DNA of 64,000 nucleotides from NCBI RefSeq assembly GCF_001690275.1, contig NZ_LZGW01000052.1, positions 62,001 through 126,000 of the forward strand. The letters are read 5' to 3'. A program made the position numbers and the translations under genes. Numbering within the stretch: the stretch's first letter is position 1; every line of letters begins with the position of its first letter. This stretch comes from Gilliamella sp. WF3-4. GTDB taxonomy: Bacteria > Pseudomonadota > Gammaproteobacteria > Enterobacterales > Orbaceae. Below, one piece after another: positions 18,142 through 28,255 of the stretch. The notes below the pieces were generated by a model. The model was not told the origin of the DNA. It worked only from the letters and a program-made list of their open reading frames with translations, and searched no databases.

Positions 18142-19317
18142 CTATTTACCCCCCATTTGTCGATTTTGGAATTTATTAAAATAGTAAATTGGTACAATTA
18201 ATATCATCAACATCACACTTGCAACGGCTGAAGCTGCTGGCCAGTCATGATTGTTAAAGAACTCGGTCCAAAGCTGGGTACCAATCATAATGCCTTCAGA
18301 AGGCCCTAATAATTCAGGGATCACATATTCACCTACAGCAGGAATAAACACCAACATTCCCCCAGCAATAACACCATTTTTGGTCAAAGGCACAATAATT
18401 TTAAAAAACGTTTTAATTGGTTTACAACCTAAGTCTAGTGCCGCTTCAATTAATGTCGAATCGACCTTACTTAACGATGTATAAATTGGCAATACCACAA
18501 AGGGTAAATACGAATAAACAATACCAATATATACCGCAAAATAGGTTTTCATAATAATCAATGGCTGATCAATGATGCCTAACCACATCAAAAAGTGATT
18601 TAACAGTCCATTAGGGTTCAAAATACCAATCCATGCGTAAACACGAATTAAAAACGATGTCCACGAAGGTAAAATAATCAATAATAGTAAAATGTTACGG
18701 GTTGACTGTTTACATTGTGAAATCGCCCATGCCAATGGATAGCCAATCAAAATACACAGTATGGTTGAAATGGCTGCAATTTTAAGTGATTGCAAATAGG
18801 AATCGATGTAAATAGTATCGCTAATTAGGTTTAAATAGTTGCCAAAATTTAGCGCAATATTAAGCATACCATCATCATAACTGAGTAAATCAGTATAAGG
18901 TGGTACAGCCAAAGCCATTTCTGAAAAGCTGATTCTAAATACAATTAAAAATGGCAATAAAAATAGTAGCAACATCCATAAGTAAGGAATGGCAATGACC
19001 ACTAATCTACCATATAACGTCATCAAATCTGAATCGCTATGCTGTTGGCGCATTTTTTTATAAGCAAAATAAATTACTACAAACCCAACAGGAATAAACG
19101 CTATGCTACCAGCAATTATTAGCCGATAGGCGAATTTAGATGGCTTGTAATTAACTAAATATAAACCTAAACATGACAGCAAAAAACTCAATGTCATTGC
19201 GGTAAATAGCGCATCTAAAAATAAGTTATCAAAAGCACCTGTTGTTACAAAACGCCAATAAACATTGAGTAACACAAATGCATTTAATAACAATCCCAAT
19301 AAAATGGATCGCATCAC
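18142..19317 (-). CDS. potH: Putrescine ABC transporter permease PotH, N-terminally extended
   Basis: A 391-residue permease. From LVVIAIPYLWMLLLFLLPFL onward it aligns with E. coli PotH (317), including PPYTDLLSYDDG, RVYAWIGILNPNGLLN, the EAA loop LIEAALDLGCKPIKTFFKII and FIPAVGEYVIPELLG. The first ~100 residues contain about three additional hydrophobic segments not present in the E. coli protein. The partner permease PotI is extended too. It lies 15 bp after potG. Confidence 0.93.
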   Translation of the reverse strand: MMRSILLGLLLNAFVLLNVYWRFVTTGAFDNLFLDALFTAMTLSFLLSCLGLYLVNYKPSKFAYRLIIAGSIAFIPVGFVVIYFAYKKMRQQHSDSDLMTLYGRLVVIAIPYLWMLLLFLLPFLIVFRISFSEMALAVPPYTDLLSYDDGMLNIALNFGNYLNLISDTIYIDSYLQSLKIAAISTILCILIGYPLAWAISQCKQSTRNILLLLIILPSWTSFLIRVYAWIGILNPNGLLNHFLMWLGIIDQPLIIMKTYFAVYIGIVYSYLPFVVLPIYTSLSKVDSTLIEAALDLGCKPIKTFFKIIVPLTKNGVIAGGMLVFIPAVGEYVIPELLGPSEGIMIGTQLWTEFFNNHDWPAASAVASVMLMILIVPIYYFNKFQNRQMGGK

Positions 19318-19332
19318 TATATCCTCTTTTGT

Positions 19333-20496
19333 TTATTCGGTAAGCACAACACAGCTATCAACTTCCCAACTTAAGTTAACAATATCTCCCCAAGTTGGCA
19401 TACCTTTACGATAGCGGTGTTCATTTTGCAATTGTGCAATGATAATTTGGCCACTTGGCAATTTCACATGATAAATCGATAGATCACCTAAATAAGCAAT
19501 TTCGACAACCTCACCTGTAGCACAGTTATACCCATCTTCAGGGAGTTGGTCACATAATTGGATTTTTTCTGGACGTAAGGCAATCTTAGCTGGTACACCT
19601 TCTACCGCTGGTGAATCATAATCGACTTTTAATGGATGTTTAATGGTAGGGCAACTGATAATTAAGCCGTCTTCTAATGTATCTTGTAAAATACCATCAA
19701 ATATATTAACTGAGCCAATAAATTCAGCACTGTATTGGCAATTTGGATGTTCGTAAATTTCTTCTGGCTCACCAATTTGAACAAATTGACCTTTGTTCAT
19801 AATAGCAATACGGCCTGCCATTGTCATGGCTTCTTCTTGATCATGGGTTACCATTACGCAAGTTGCTCCTACTTGCTCTAAAATGCTCACCACTTCAAGT
19901 TGCATACGATCACGTAGTTGCTTATCTAGTGCACCCATGGGTTCATCAAGCAACAATAATTTTGGTCGTTTAGCTAGGCTTCGAGCTAATGCCACACGTT
20001 GTCTTTGTCCTCCAGATAATTGGTGGGGTTTGCGTTTACCAAATTGCTCCATATGCACTAACGCTAACATTTCTTCAACACGCTGTTTAATCTCATTATG
20101 ACTTAACTTGTCTTGCTTCAAACCAAAGGCGATATTTTGCTCAACCGACATGTGAGGAAATAGAGCATACGATTGGAACATCATATTAATTGGGCGATTA
20201 TAAGGTGGAACTTGTGATAAATCCTTACCATCAAGAATTATTTGACCTGATGTTGGCTGTTCAAAACCAGCAAGCATACGTAGTAGTGTTGATTTACCGC
20301 TTCCTGATGCACCCAGTAAAGCAAAAATTTCGCCAGTATAGATAGTCAAGTTGACATCATCAACAGCATAATAATCATCATTAAAAACTTTCGTTAAATT
20401 TTTGATCTCCAATAGCGGAGTTATCATCTTTTTTTTAGGCTGTACCTGATTTGTTGTTTTATTATTCACTCTTTTTTCCTCATAACAACAAGCCAA
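19333..20496 (-). CDS. potG: Putrescine ABC transporter ATP-binding protein
   Basis: A 387-residue ATPase. Walker A is GASGSGKST, the Q-loop MMFQSYALFPHM, the signature LSGGQRQRVALARSL, Walker B LLLLDEPMGALD, and the H-loop VMVTHDQEEAMT. A C-terminal TOBE regulatory domain follows (about residues 290-387). The N-terminal PLLEIKNLTKVFNDDYYAVDDV matches PotG. The energy-coupling subunit for PotH/PotI. An internal later start (MITPLLEIKN) cannot be excluded. Confidence 0.93.
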   Translation of the reverse strand: MACCYEEKRVNNKTTNQVQPKKKMITPLLEIKNLTKVFNDDYYAVDDVNLTIYTGEIFALLGASGSGKSTLLRMLAGFEQPTSGQIILDGKDLSQVPPYNRPINMMFQSYALFPHMSVEQNIAFGLKQDKLSHNEIKQRVEEMLALVHMEQFGKRKPHQLSGGQRQRVALARSLAKRPKLLLLDEPMGALDKQLRDRMQLEVVSILEQVGATCVMVTHDQEEAMTMAGRIAIMNKGQFVQIGEPEEIYEHPNCQYSAEFIGSVNIFDGILQDTLEDGLIISCPTIKHPLKVDYDSPAVEGVPAKIALRPEKIQLCDQLPEDGYNCATGEVVEIAYLGDLSIYHVKLPSGQIIIAQLQNEHRYRKGMPTWGDIVNLSWEVDSCVVLTE

Positions 20497-20569
20497 AAAA
20501 AACGAGACGGAAAGATCAAATTAATCTCCCCGTCTAGAATAGACCAATAAATAATTAGATAATTACTGC

Positions 20570-21679
20570 TTATTTACCAGTTTTTAATTTTGTCCACGTA
20601 CGTGTGATAACACGTTCAAGTTTAGGTTCTTTAACCTTCAAGGTGAATAATTTTTCCATTACTTCTGGTTTTGGATAAACCGCAGGATCATTTTTCACAT
20701 CTGGTTTTACAAATTTGTCGTTTGCTTCTTTATTGGCGCTAGCAAAGTTAACATCATTAGTCACTTGCGCTGCAATTTCAGGTTTCATGACAAAATTTAA
20801 GAACTCGTGTGCTTCGTCAGGATTGGCTGAATCTTTTGGAATGGCAAAAGTATCAAAAAAGACTAATGCTCCTTCTTTTGGAATTTGATAGCCCACATGC
20901 ACACCATTTTTTGCTTCATCAGCTCTATCGCGTGATTGTAAAATATCACCCGACCACCCTAAAATCACGCAAATATCACCATTTGCTAAATCGGTAATAT
21001 ATTGTGAAGAATGGAAATAGCGAATATTTGGGCGAACTTTTGCTAACAGCTCGTAAGCGGCGCCTGTGTAATCTTTAGCATCAGTACTATTCGGATCTTT
21101 TCCTAAATATTGAAGAGCACTTGCGAAAATTTCGGTTGGGGCATCTAAAAATGCTACGCCACAATCTTTCAGTTTTTCCATATTTTCAGGCTTAAATACT
21201 AGATCCCAGCTATTAACTGGCGCATCGCTACCTAAACGCTCTTTAACTTTATCAATGTTATAACCAATGCCTGTTGTCATCCACACATAAGGGATGGCAT
21301 ATTTATTATCAGGATCATGGGTAGCCATTAATTTCATTAAATTAGGATCAAGATTTTTCCAGTTAGGCAATTTGCTTTTATCTAATGGAAGATAAATATC
21401 AGATTTAATCTGTCTTGCTAAAAAACTATCTGATGGCGAAACCACATCAAAACCAGAATGGCCTGCCATTAATTTACCTTCAAGTGCTTCGTTTGAATCA
21501 TACACATCATAAACAAGTTTAATACCTGTAGATTTTTCAAAATCAGTAATTGTATTAGAGCCGATTTGCCCTGCCCAATTGTAAAAATGCACGACGCGAT
21601 CTTTAGCAATAGCAGGTTGAGATAACGCTAGTGAAACACCAGCCACGATTGAAAGAATTGTTTTACGTTGAGTAAACAT
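20570..21679 (-). CDS. potF: Putrescine-binding periplasmic protein PotF
   Basis: A 369-residue solute-binding protein with a Sec signal peptide (MFTQRKTILSIVAGVSLALS, cleavage likely after AIA). VVHFYNWAGQIGSNTITDFE starts the mature protein and VSPSDSFLARQI and LGWSGDILQSRDRADEA line the polyamine site. The frame is open 26 codons further upstream, but ATG 21679 is chosen because it gives the signal peptide and the PotF length (E. coli 370) and has AGGAGAAG in front. First gene of potFGHI. Confidence 0.95.
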   Translation of the reverse strand: MFTQRKTILSIVAGVSLALSQPAIAKDRVVHFYNWAGQIGSNTITDFEKSTGIKLVYDVYDSNEALEGKLMAGHSGFDVVSPSDSFLARQIKSDIYLPLDKSKLPNWKNLDPNLMKLMATHDPDNKYAIPYVWMTTGIGYNIDKVKERLGSDAPVNSWDLVFKPENMEKLKDCGVAFLDAPTEIFASALQYLGKDPNSTDAKDYTGAAYELLAKVRPNIRYFHSSQYITDLANGDICVILGWSGDILQSRDRADEAKNGVHVGYQIPKEGALVFFDTFAIPKDSANPDEAHEFLNFVMKPEIAAQVTNDVNFASANKEANDKFVKPDVKNDPAVYPKPEVMEKLFTLKVKEPKLERVITRTWTKLKTGK

Positions 21680-21951
21680 GCTCACCACTTCTCCTCTAGT
21701 TGTAGGGATATTACATGTTAGACACAAGCCCATTGCAAAGACACAACGGACCCCCAAATTTTGCCATCGACGTTGAGAAAATGATATAAATTATCAATGT
21801 AACACCGCCAAGCGAAACCGAGGTAATCAGGCAATCACAAGTCATTAATAATGATAAATGAACATGTCGAGCTAACCTTGCATTACAAGGGATAAAATAC
21901 CTTTTTTTTCAAAGATGTCCACTTAAAAAATCAAATATTGAAAGTTTCAAG

Positions 21952-21980
21952 ATTGAGTGGGCATATTTTGACCACTCAAT
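21952..21980 (-). terminator. Hairpin downstream of the ecotin gene
   Basis: ATTGAGTGG, 11-nt loop, CCACTCAAT. It lies 40 bp after the ecotin stop, with only a loose T-rich tail on the minus strand. The rest of the 21680-22018 gap carries the potF promoter region and nothing else I recognise. Confidence 0.5.
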
Positions 21981-22018
21981 CGATAATTGATAACCAATTA
22001 ATAATTCATAAATACAAA

Positions 22019-22513
22019 CTATTCTGCATTAGCTTCTAGAATTTTATCCTTAGGTTGCCAAACACGGTATTTAACTTGCAAATCGTTAGGCACATAAAAA
22101 ACTAATGGCACACTGCTGTTATAGTTAAATAAACCTAAATTGTGGCTAAGGGTCACAAATTGATTTTTATTGCTTCCTTCAGGGCAAGCCATTAAAGTTG
22201 AAATATTACCTGCGGCCTTTTCAACCACATAGTATGAATATCCCCAACCTTTAAGCTCTTCTTGCTTAACAGTACCACCAATATTATGTAAGTTACAATC
22301 AACATTCATTTCCTTGCCAATTATTACTTCAACTTTTGCATTGTTTTCGTTAGCAATAGCTGGCAGATAAATAGCATAACGTGTAGTGCCCTCTTGAGCA
22401 GTTGGAAATGGCGCAGTATCATTAGCATTTTGTGCAACAGGTTTAATTTTTGGTGTGTTGGCACACGCCGTTAATGACACACCTAATAATGCCAATAATA
22501 ATAATTTTTTCAT
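22019..22513 (-). CDS. eco: Ecotin-type serine protease inhibitor, lipoprotein form
   Basis: A 164-residue inhibitor of trypsin-fold serine proteases. Family hallmarks are VEVIIGKEMNVDCNLHNIGG, GWGYSYYVVEKA, the reactive loop ISTLMACPEG, FVTLSHNLGLFNYNSSVPLVFYVP and VKYRVWQPKDKI. Compared with E. coli ecotin (STM-M at the reactive bond) the P1 residue here is Leu. Instead of a simple signal peptide it has a lipobox, LTAC (Cys17), with no Asp at +2, so it is predicted to be lipid-anchored and sorted to the outer membrane. Members of the family protect the cell from host or neutrophil proteases. Confidence 0.93.
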   Translation of the reverse strand: MKKLLLLALLGVSLTACANTPKIKPVAQNANDTAPFPTAQEGTTRYAIYLPAIANENNAKVEVIIGKEMNVDCNLHNIGGTVKQEELKGWGYSYYVVEKAAGNISTLMACPEGSNKNQFVTLSHNLGLFNYNSSVPLVFYVPNDLQVKYRVWQPKDKILEANAE

Positions 22514-22633
22514 TTTTAAATCTCCAGTATGAAAGAATGAATCATCGATACATCATATCATCAATACATCATATTAATTTTAATTGATAATGCGTATAAT
22601 AACACAATATAGATTAATAAATATGGTGTTAAA

Positions 22634-23686
22634 ATGCCAGCAGAAAAAAATACTACCGATTTACTCAAGTTAATTTTAAACTTATTAATTATTGGGTTGC
22701 TAATCATTATTACCTATCGTATTGTTGAAGTTTTCTTATTTGGATTCTTTTGGGCGGTAATGGTAGTCATTGCGACTTGGCCATTAATGATAAAAATCCA
22801 AAAAAAACTGTTTAACAAGCGCTGGTTATCGTTGCTTGTTATGGCGTTAATACTTGCATTTGTTTGCATTATTCCATTTATATTAATTATTAGCTCTGTA
22901 GCACAAAATGGCCACCATCTTATTGAATGGGCTAAAACGCTACAACATCAAACACTACCCACGTTTGACTGGCTTGAAAACATACCGACCTTTGGTTCCG
23001 AGTTACATCAAAAATGGTTAAATCTGATTCAAACCGATGGTACCGATTTAGTTTCAAGCATACAGCCTTATATTGGTACCATGATAGGTTGGCTACTTGA
23101 ACAAGCCACTAACATTGGTATATTTATTTTTCATGCTGGCGTCATGATTATTTTTAGTCTATTACTCTTTTTAAAAGGTGAAAGCATCACTAAATATGTC
23201 TACTTACTAGCTAATCGACTCTCTAAGCAATACGGTGCAACCACCGTTACTTTAGCAGGGCAATCTATCCGTGCAGTAGCATTAGGCGTTGTGGTGACCG
23301 CCATCACCTTAGCGTTAATCGGCGGATTGAGTTTTCTTCTCACCAATATGCCATTACCTGGCGTACTGACACTCATCTTATTTATTTGCTGTGTAGCCCA
23401 AATTGGCCCTGTAGTGGTTATGCTTGGCTGCATCGCTTGGCAATTTTGGTCAGGTCATACCATTGAAGGTATCTGTTTAATTGTTGTTGCCATTATTTTA
23501 ACCACTTTAGACAGCGTAATGCGTGCTTATTTAATAAAAAAAGGAGCTAATTTACCATTTTTACTCATTTTATTTGGCGTAATTGGTGGTTTACTTAGTT
23601 TTGGTATAATGGGATTGTTTATTGGTCCAGTAGTACTTGCATTAACTTACAAAATAATTGAAACATGGGTTGATGAGCAGTCTTAA
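22634..23686 (+). CDS. ydiK: AI-2E family inner-membrane transporter YdiK
   Basis: A 350-residue polytopic protein with about eight hydrophobic segments and family sequence GLLIIITYRIVEVFLFGFFW, VMVVIATWPLMIKIQKKL, and the C-terminal LLILFGVIGGLLSFGIMGLFIGPVVLAL. AI-2E/UPF0118 proteins are putative exporters; the substrate of YdiK is not established. It is a single gene, divergent from ecotin. Confidence 0.88.
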   Translation: MPAEKNTTDLLKLILNLLIIGLLIIITYRIVEVFLFGFFWAVMVVIATWPLMIKIQKKLFNKRWLSLLVMALILAFVCIIPFILIISSVAQNGHHLIEWAKTLQHQTLPTFDWLENIPTFGSELHQKWLNLIQTDGTDLVSSIQPYIGTMIGWLLEQATNIGIFIFHAGVMIIFSLLLFLKGESITKYVYLLANRLSKQYGATTVTLAGQSIRAVALGVVVTAITLALIGGLSFLLTNMPLPGVLTLILFICCVAQIGPVVVMLGCIAWQFWSGHTIEGICLIVVAIILTTLDSVMRAYLIKKGANLPFLLILFGVIGGLLSFGIMGLFIGPVVLALTYKIIETWVDEQS

Positions 23687-23885
23687 ACCATTTATTATCC
23701 TAGCAATAAAGCATAAACATGTTGCTAAAGGTTAATAAACATAATGATATGGCGTATTTAGCCTAAAGCAACTTAATCAAAATGCGCACATTTTAAAAGG
23801 AGTGTTATTTTTACTGGTCTTATTTACATTACTTTTAACTATCATTAGCCTAAAGTAATTTACCAGTTATAATGATAAATAAATC

Positions 23886-25241
23886 ATGCGAATACCATTT
23901 ATAAAATATAATCACCAAAAGCATCTTGATGAATTAGCAAAAATTCAACAAAATGCCAAGCAATATGAGATACTCAATAGTGCAAAAGCGTATCGACTAG
24001 CGTTAATTGACAAGATAAAAAACGCTCAGCAACGTATTTATATTGTCGCACTTTATCTAGAACAAGACGAGGCTGGTCAAGAAATTCTTGATGAGCTTTA
24101 TCAAGTTAAACGGCAACGTCCAAATTTAGATATCAAAATATTTGTTGACTGGCATCGAGCACAGCGAGGAAGAATTGGTGAAGATAAAGCGCATACTAAC
24201 GCCAATTATTATTATCAATTAAAACAAAAGAATCCAGAAATTGACATCCCAATTTATGGTGTGCCAGTTAATCGTCGTGAGGTGCTTGGTGTATTACACC
24301 TTAAGGGTTTTATTATAGATGATACGGTTATTTACAGCGGTGCAAGCATTAATAATGTCTATTTACACAAACGCGATAAATACCGTTACGACCGCTACCA
24401 CTTTATTACTAATCCAGTATTAGCTGATAGTATGGTACAATTTATTCATGAGCATTTTTTACCATATCAAGCATTGCAATTGCTTAATTTGGGCACGCAT
24501 AAAACCCGCAAACAGATCAAATCTGAAATCAAAGCCCTGCGCCAACATTTAATGGATGCAAACTACCAATACAGCGCCAATACTGACAATGAAACTTTAT
24601 CGGTTGCACCAATAATGGGGCTTGGGCGCAATAATGCTTTAAATAAAGTTATTCACCACTTAATAAACGTTACCGAACAAAAAGTGATCTTTTGCACGCC
24701 TTACTTTAATTTACCAAGTATTTTAGTCCGCGATATTATCCGTTTGTTACGTAAAGGACGACAAGTGGAACTGATTATTGGTGACAAAGAAGCCAACGAT
24801 TTTTATATTCCACCAGATAAGCCTTTTAACATATCAGGTGGACTACCCTATTTATACGAAATCAACTTAAGAAGCTTTATCGAGCGCCTGCAACTCTTTA
24901 TTGACAAAGAACAACTGATTATCCGCTTATGGAAGGATGAACAACAAAGCTACCACCTTAAAGGTATCTGGGTAGACGATAAATGGGTGCTTATAACAGG
25001 CAACAATCTAAATCCGCGAGCGTGGCGGCTAGATCTTGAAAATGGCATATTAATACATGATCCAAAACAAGAATTGAGTGACAAATTCACCCAAGAACTA
25101 AACGCTATACGCCAAAAAACCACCTTGGTCACTCATTTTCAACAAATACAGGCAAGCCAATTTTATCCTAGCCAAGTGCATAAATTAATAAAGCGACTCA
25201 GCCGTATAAAAGTGGATAGAATTATTAAACGATTACTATGA
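23886..25241 (+). CDS. pssA: CDP-diacylglycerol--serine O-phosphatidyltransferase
   Basis: A 451-residue enzyme, exactly the length of E. coli PssA, of the phospholipase D superfamily. Two HKD-type motifs are seen: VLHLKGFIIDDTVIYSGASI and YHLKGIWVDDKWVLITGNNL. Other conserved blocks are YIVALYLEQDEAGQEIL, VDWHRAQRGRIG and ICTPYFN-like FCTPYFNLPSILV. It makes phosphatidylserine, the precursor of phosphatidylethanolamine, at the membrane surface. The tail is basic (KLIKRLSRIKVDRIIKRLL), suited to binding acidic lipid. The ribosome-binding site is weak. Monocistronic. Confidence 0.96.
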   Translation: MRIPFIKYNHQKHLDELAKIQQNAKQYEILNSAKAYRLALIDKIKNAQQRIYIVALYLEQDEAGQEILDELYQVKRQRPNLDIKIFVDWHRAQRGRIGEDKAHTNANYYYQLKQKNPEIDIPIYGVPVNRREVLGVLHLKGFIIDDTVIYSGASINNVYLHKRDKYRYDRYHFITNPVLADSMVQFIHEHFLPYQALQLLNLGTHKTRKQIKSEIKALRQHLMDANYQYSANTDNETLSVAPIMGLGRNNALNKVIHHLINVTEQKVIFCTPYFNLPSILVRDIIRLLRKGRQVELIIGDKEANDFYIPPDKPFNISGGLPYLYEINLRSFIERLQLFIDKEQLIIRLWKDEQQSYHLKGIWVDDKWVLITGNNLNPRAWRLDLENGILIHDPKQELSDKFTQELNAIRQKTTLVTHFQQIQASQFYPSQVHKLIKRLSRIKVDRIIKRLL

Positions 25242-25270
25242 AGTTATTGATATTTTAGATAACTAAAATA

Positions 25271-25312
25271 AGCACTGCCTAGCCAAATACCCTTGTTTGC
25301 TGGGGCAGTGCT
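25271..25312 (+). terminator. Hairpin downstream of pssA
   Basis: AGCACTGCC, 24-nt loop, GGCAGTGCT, 29 bp after the pssA stop, followed by ATGCTTTA. No clear U-tract, so the terminator role is tentative. The rest of 25313-25580 shows no gene or RNA motif that I recognise. Confidence 0.45.
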
Positions 25313-25580
25313 ATGCTTTATCAGGAACAACTCATTAAAATTAAATAAAAAGGTGGAATAACCCAAATCATGTTTTGCAGCCTTATGTTAGGGTTGAGAG
25401 AGAATTCAGAACTGAATCTCCCAATTCAGGCGTGATGGCATCAATTATTCTGGGCACCAAAAGAATAAAACATTCCCCCCAATACTCCCCCTAAAATAAC
25501 TTTTGACGTTATGAAAACAGTACGTTTTCTATAAAAATGGCTCAGAAAAGTCATTGATTTTATTGAGGTTTTTTATTTAC

Positions 25581-25608
25581 AAAAAAAGGAGGTTCCCCCC
25601 CTTTTTTT
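25581..25608 (-). terminator. Rho-independent terminator of guaB
   Basis: On the minus strand a 12-bp stem (seven A then GGGGG pairing with CCTCC then seven T, one G-T pair) with a GGAA loop. It begins at the guaB stop codon itself and ends in TTTTTTT. The symmetry of the A and T runs would let it work in both directions. Confidence 0.85.
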
Positions 25609-27073
25609 ACGCGCCCGCTCTATAGTTAGGTGGCTCTTTGGTGATAAGTACATCATGCACATGGCTTTCTTTCATGCCTGCGCCAGTAATTCGATAGAAT
25701 TTAGACTGCGTTCTTAATGCATCAATTGTTGCGCAACCAGTTAGCCCCATACAAGATCTTAATCCTCCCATTTGTTGATGAACGATTTCTTTTAATTGTC
25801 CTTTGTAGGCAATGCGCCCTTCTATTCCCTCTGGTACCAGTTTATCTGCAGCATTGTCGGTTTGAAAATAGCGATCAGACGATCCTTTTGCCATTGCGCC
25901 AAGCGATCCCATGCCACGATATGATTTATAGGCCCGGCCTTGAAATAATTCGATTTCGCCTGGTGCTTCTTCTGTGCCTGCAAACATTGAACCGACCATA
26001 ACGCAAGATGCTCCTGCGGCAATAGCTTTGGCTATGTCGCCTGAATAACGAATTCCACCATCAGCGATAACAGGAATATTATGTTTTTGTGCGACTTCAA
26101 CTGCATCCATAATCGCACTAATTTGTGGCACACCAACACCTGTTACAATGCGTGTTGTACAAATAGATCCTGGTCCAATCCCCACCTTAACAGCGCTAAC
26201 TCCAGCTTCAATTAAGGCTTTGGCACCTTCAGCGGTGGCAACATTACCGCCAATAATTTGTAAATTAGGATAATTCTTTCTAGTTTGATAAATACGGTCA
26301 AGTACACCTTGCGAATGGCCATGTGAAGAGTCAATTAGCAACACATCAACGCCAGCCTCAACTAATGCGGCGATGCGCTCTTCATTACCTGGCGCAGCCC
26401 CAACAGCAGCTCCCACACGCAGGCGCCCTTTTTCATCTTTGCAGGCATTGGGTTTTTGCTCGGCTTTGTTGTAGTCTTTAACGGTAATCATACCTTTTAG
26501 ATGGAAGCGTGAATCAACAACAAGCACTTTTTCGATACGGTGTTCATGCATTTTTTGAAGTACGATTTCACGTTGTTCACCTTCTTTGACGGTAACTAAG
26601 CGATCTTTAGGCGTCATAACGGCAGTAACAGGTAAAGATAAATCAGTGGCAAATCGTACATCTCGTGCAGTAATAATTCCAACCAGTTCTTGGGTTTCAG
26701 TCACAACAGGAAATCCAGCAAAGCCATACTCTTTAGCTAGATCAATAACTTGCTTTATGGTTGCAGTAGGTAAAACAGATACAGGATCTTGAACTATACC
26801 ACTTTCGTGTTTCTTTACTCGCCTTACATGATTGGCTTGATTTTCAATTGACATATTTTTGTGAATAAAACCAATCCCCCCCTCTTGTGCTAACGCAATG
26901 GCTAGATCTGATTCGGTTACTGTGTCCATTGCTGCTGATAGCATTGGAATATTAAGTTTTATGGTTTGGGTTAGTTGCGTACTAATATCAGCTGTATTCG
27001 GTAATACCGTTGAATGGGCGGGAACTAATAGCACGTCGTCAAACGTGAGTGCTTCTTTAACTATACGAGACAT
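25607..27073 (-). CDS. guaB: Inosine-5'-monophosphate dehydrogenase
   Basis: A 488-residue enzyme, identical in length to E. coli GuaB, which oxidises IMP to XMP, the committed step of GMP synthesis. It has the N-terminal [18 protein letters not shown], two CBS domains (about residues 93-205), [18 protein letters not shown], the catalytic Cys loop [25 protein letters not shown] and the flap [10 protein letters not shown]. An in-frame ATG lies five codons upstream, but the start at 27073 gives the family N-terminus [13 protein letters not shown] and has GGTGA upstream. guaA does not follow it, unlike in E. coli. Confidence 0.97.
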   Translation of the reverse strand: MSRIVKEALTFDDVLLVPAHSTVLPNTADISTQLTQTIKLNIPMLSAAMDTVTESDLAIALAQEGGIGFIHKNMSIENQANHVRRVKKHESGIVQDPVSVLPTATIKQVIDLAKEYGFAGFPVVTETQELVGIITARDVRFATDLSLPVTAVMTPKDRLVTVKEGEQREIVLQKMHEHRIEKVLVVDSRFHLKGMITVKDYNKAEQKPNACKDEKGRLRVGAAVGAAPGNEERIAALVEAGVDVLLIDSSHGHSQGVLDRIYQTRKNYPNLQIIGGNVATAEGAKALIEAGVSAVKVGIGPGSICTTRIVTGVGVPQISAIMDAVEVAQKHNIPVIADGGIRYSGDIAKAIAAGASCVMVGSMFAGTEEAPGEIELFQGRAYKSYRGMGSLGAMAKGSSDRYFQTDNAADKLVPEGIEGRIAYKGQLKEIVHQQMGGLRSCMGLTGCATIDALRTQSKFYRITGAGMKESHVHDVLITKEPPNYRAGA

Positions 27074-27248
27074 GACAATATTCACCATTGGTTGGATTGT
27101 TGATAAAATATTGCCAAAGCATTTTACTTACTTTTACTTAAAAAAACCAGCGATATTTATATTAGATACGATTTATTAAGATAATATAAAATTATATGCA
27201 TATTATATAGACAATTTGTTTTAACCTACACATTGCTCTTTTGTTTTC

Positions 27249-27947
27249 CTAACGGTTTGCCATTAAGATGTAGTTGACATCAATATTAGGTCCTAATTTA
27301 AATTGGTTTCTCAATAGGTGGTACTCCATGCCTATCACATCACCAACAGTGAGACCTGCTTGCTCAACAAGCGACATTAATTCTGAGGGACGAATAAAGC
27401 GATTAAAATCATGTGTACCTTTAGGTACTAGCCGAGCAATATATTCTGCTCCATAAATTAATAGCAATTTTGCCTTATGATTGCGGTTAATCGTCGATAA
27501 AAATAATTTACCCCCTGGTTTAAGCAATTTTGCACAAGCATCAATAATTGAAAATGGATCGGGGACGTGTTCTAACAGTTCCATACACGTTACAATATCA
27601 TATTGCATAGGATTTTGCTCTGCATGCTCTTCTACGGTCTGTTTTTCATAGGCAATAGATAAACCATTTTGCGCAGCATGCAGTTTTGCCACAGCCAGTG
27701 ACTCATCAGCAAGATCAATGGCTGTCACATTAGCACCAAGCTTCGCTAAGCTTTCAGATAAAATACCACCACCACACCCCACATCTAATACCGTTTTTTG
27801 ATCTAATAATCCACAATGTTGTTGTATATAATTAACACGTAATGGGTTGATAATATGCAAAGGTTTACATTTGCCATCAAGATCCCACCACTGAGCAGCT
27901 AATTGTGCAAATTTATTTATTTCATTAAAATCAACATTTTGTGACAT
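27249..27947 (-). CDS. ubiG: Ubiquinone biosynthesis O-methyltransferase UbiG
   Basis: A 232-residue SAM enzyme that carries out both O-methylations of the ubiquinone ring. Motifs: WWDLDGKCKPLHIINPLRVNYI, SAM-binding LDVGCGGGILSESLAKLGA, DLADESL, CMELLEHVPDP, and STINRNHKAKLL. The frame is open 15 codons further upstream; ATG 27947 is chosen for AGGAAAAG before it and for the family N-terminus (MSQNVDFNEINKFAQLA). Single gene. Confidence 0.95.
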   Translation of the reverse strand: MSQNVDFNEINKFAQLAAQWWDLDGKCKPLHIINPLRVNYIQQHCGLLDQKTVLDVGCGGGILSESLAKLGANVTAIDLADESLAVAKLHAAQNGLSIAYEKQTVEEHAEQNPMQYDIVTCMELLEHVPDPFSIIDACAKLLKPGGKLFLSTINRNHKAKLLLIYGAEYIARLVPKGTHDFNRFIRPSELMSLVEQAGLTVGDVIGMEYHLLRNQFKLGPNIDVNYILMANR

Positions 27948-28255
27948 AATAACTTTTCCTATAAAGCACAGCCTAAATTCATAATCATACATTTTAAGGC
28001 ATCACTACTATCAATAAAAGGGCAAAATATAAATTTATCCTGCTGTTAATATTTAGTTATTAGCTTGTCACAAATTGAATTCAAGTTACTATAAAATTTA
28101 ATAGTCAAATTGTTATTTATATTAATAGTTTTAATGATTTCTTGTTTCCATGCTTATTTCATGGCATGATTTAACATCTTATCTCTAATAAAAACGTTTT
28201 TAAGCATTAGCTTATACTAGGATTAACCAATTAAGAATAAAGGAAAAAAATATTC

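Noticed and set aside
23687-23885. RprA-like sRNA after ydiK, as in E. coli
   Set aside because: No terminator hairpin with T-run and no resemblance to the RprA sequence in this gap.
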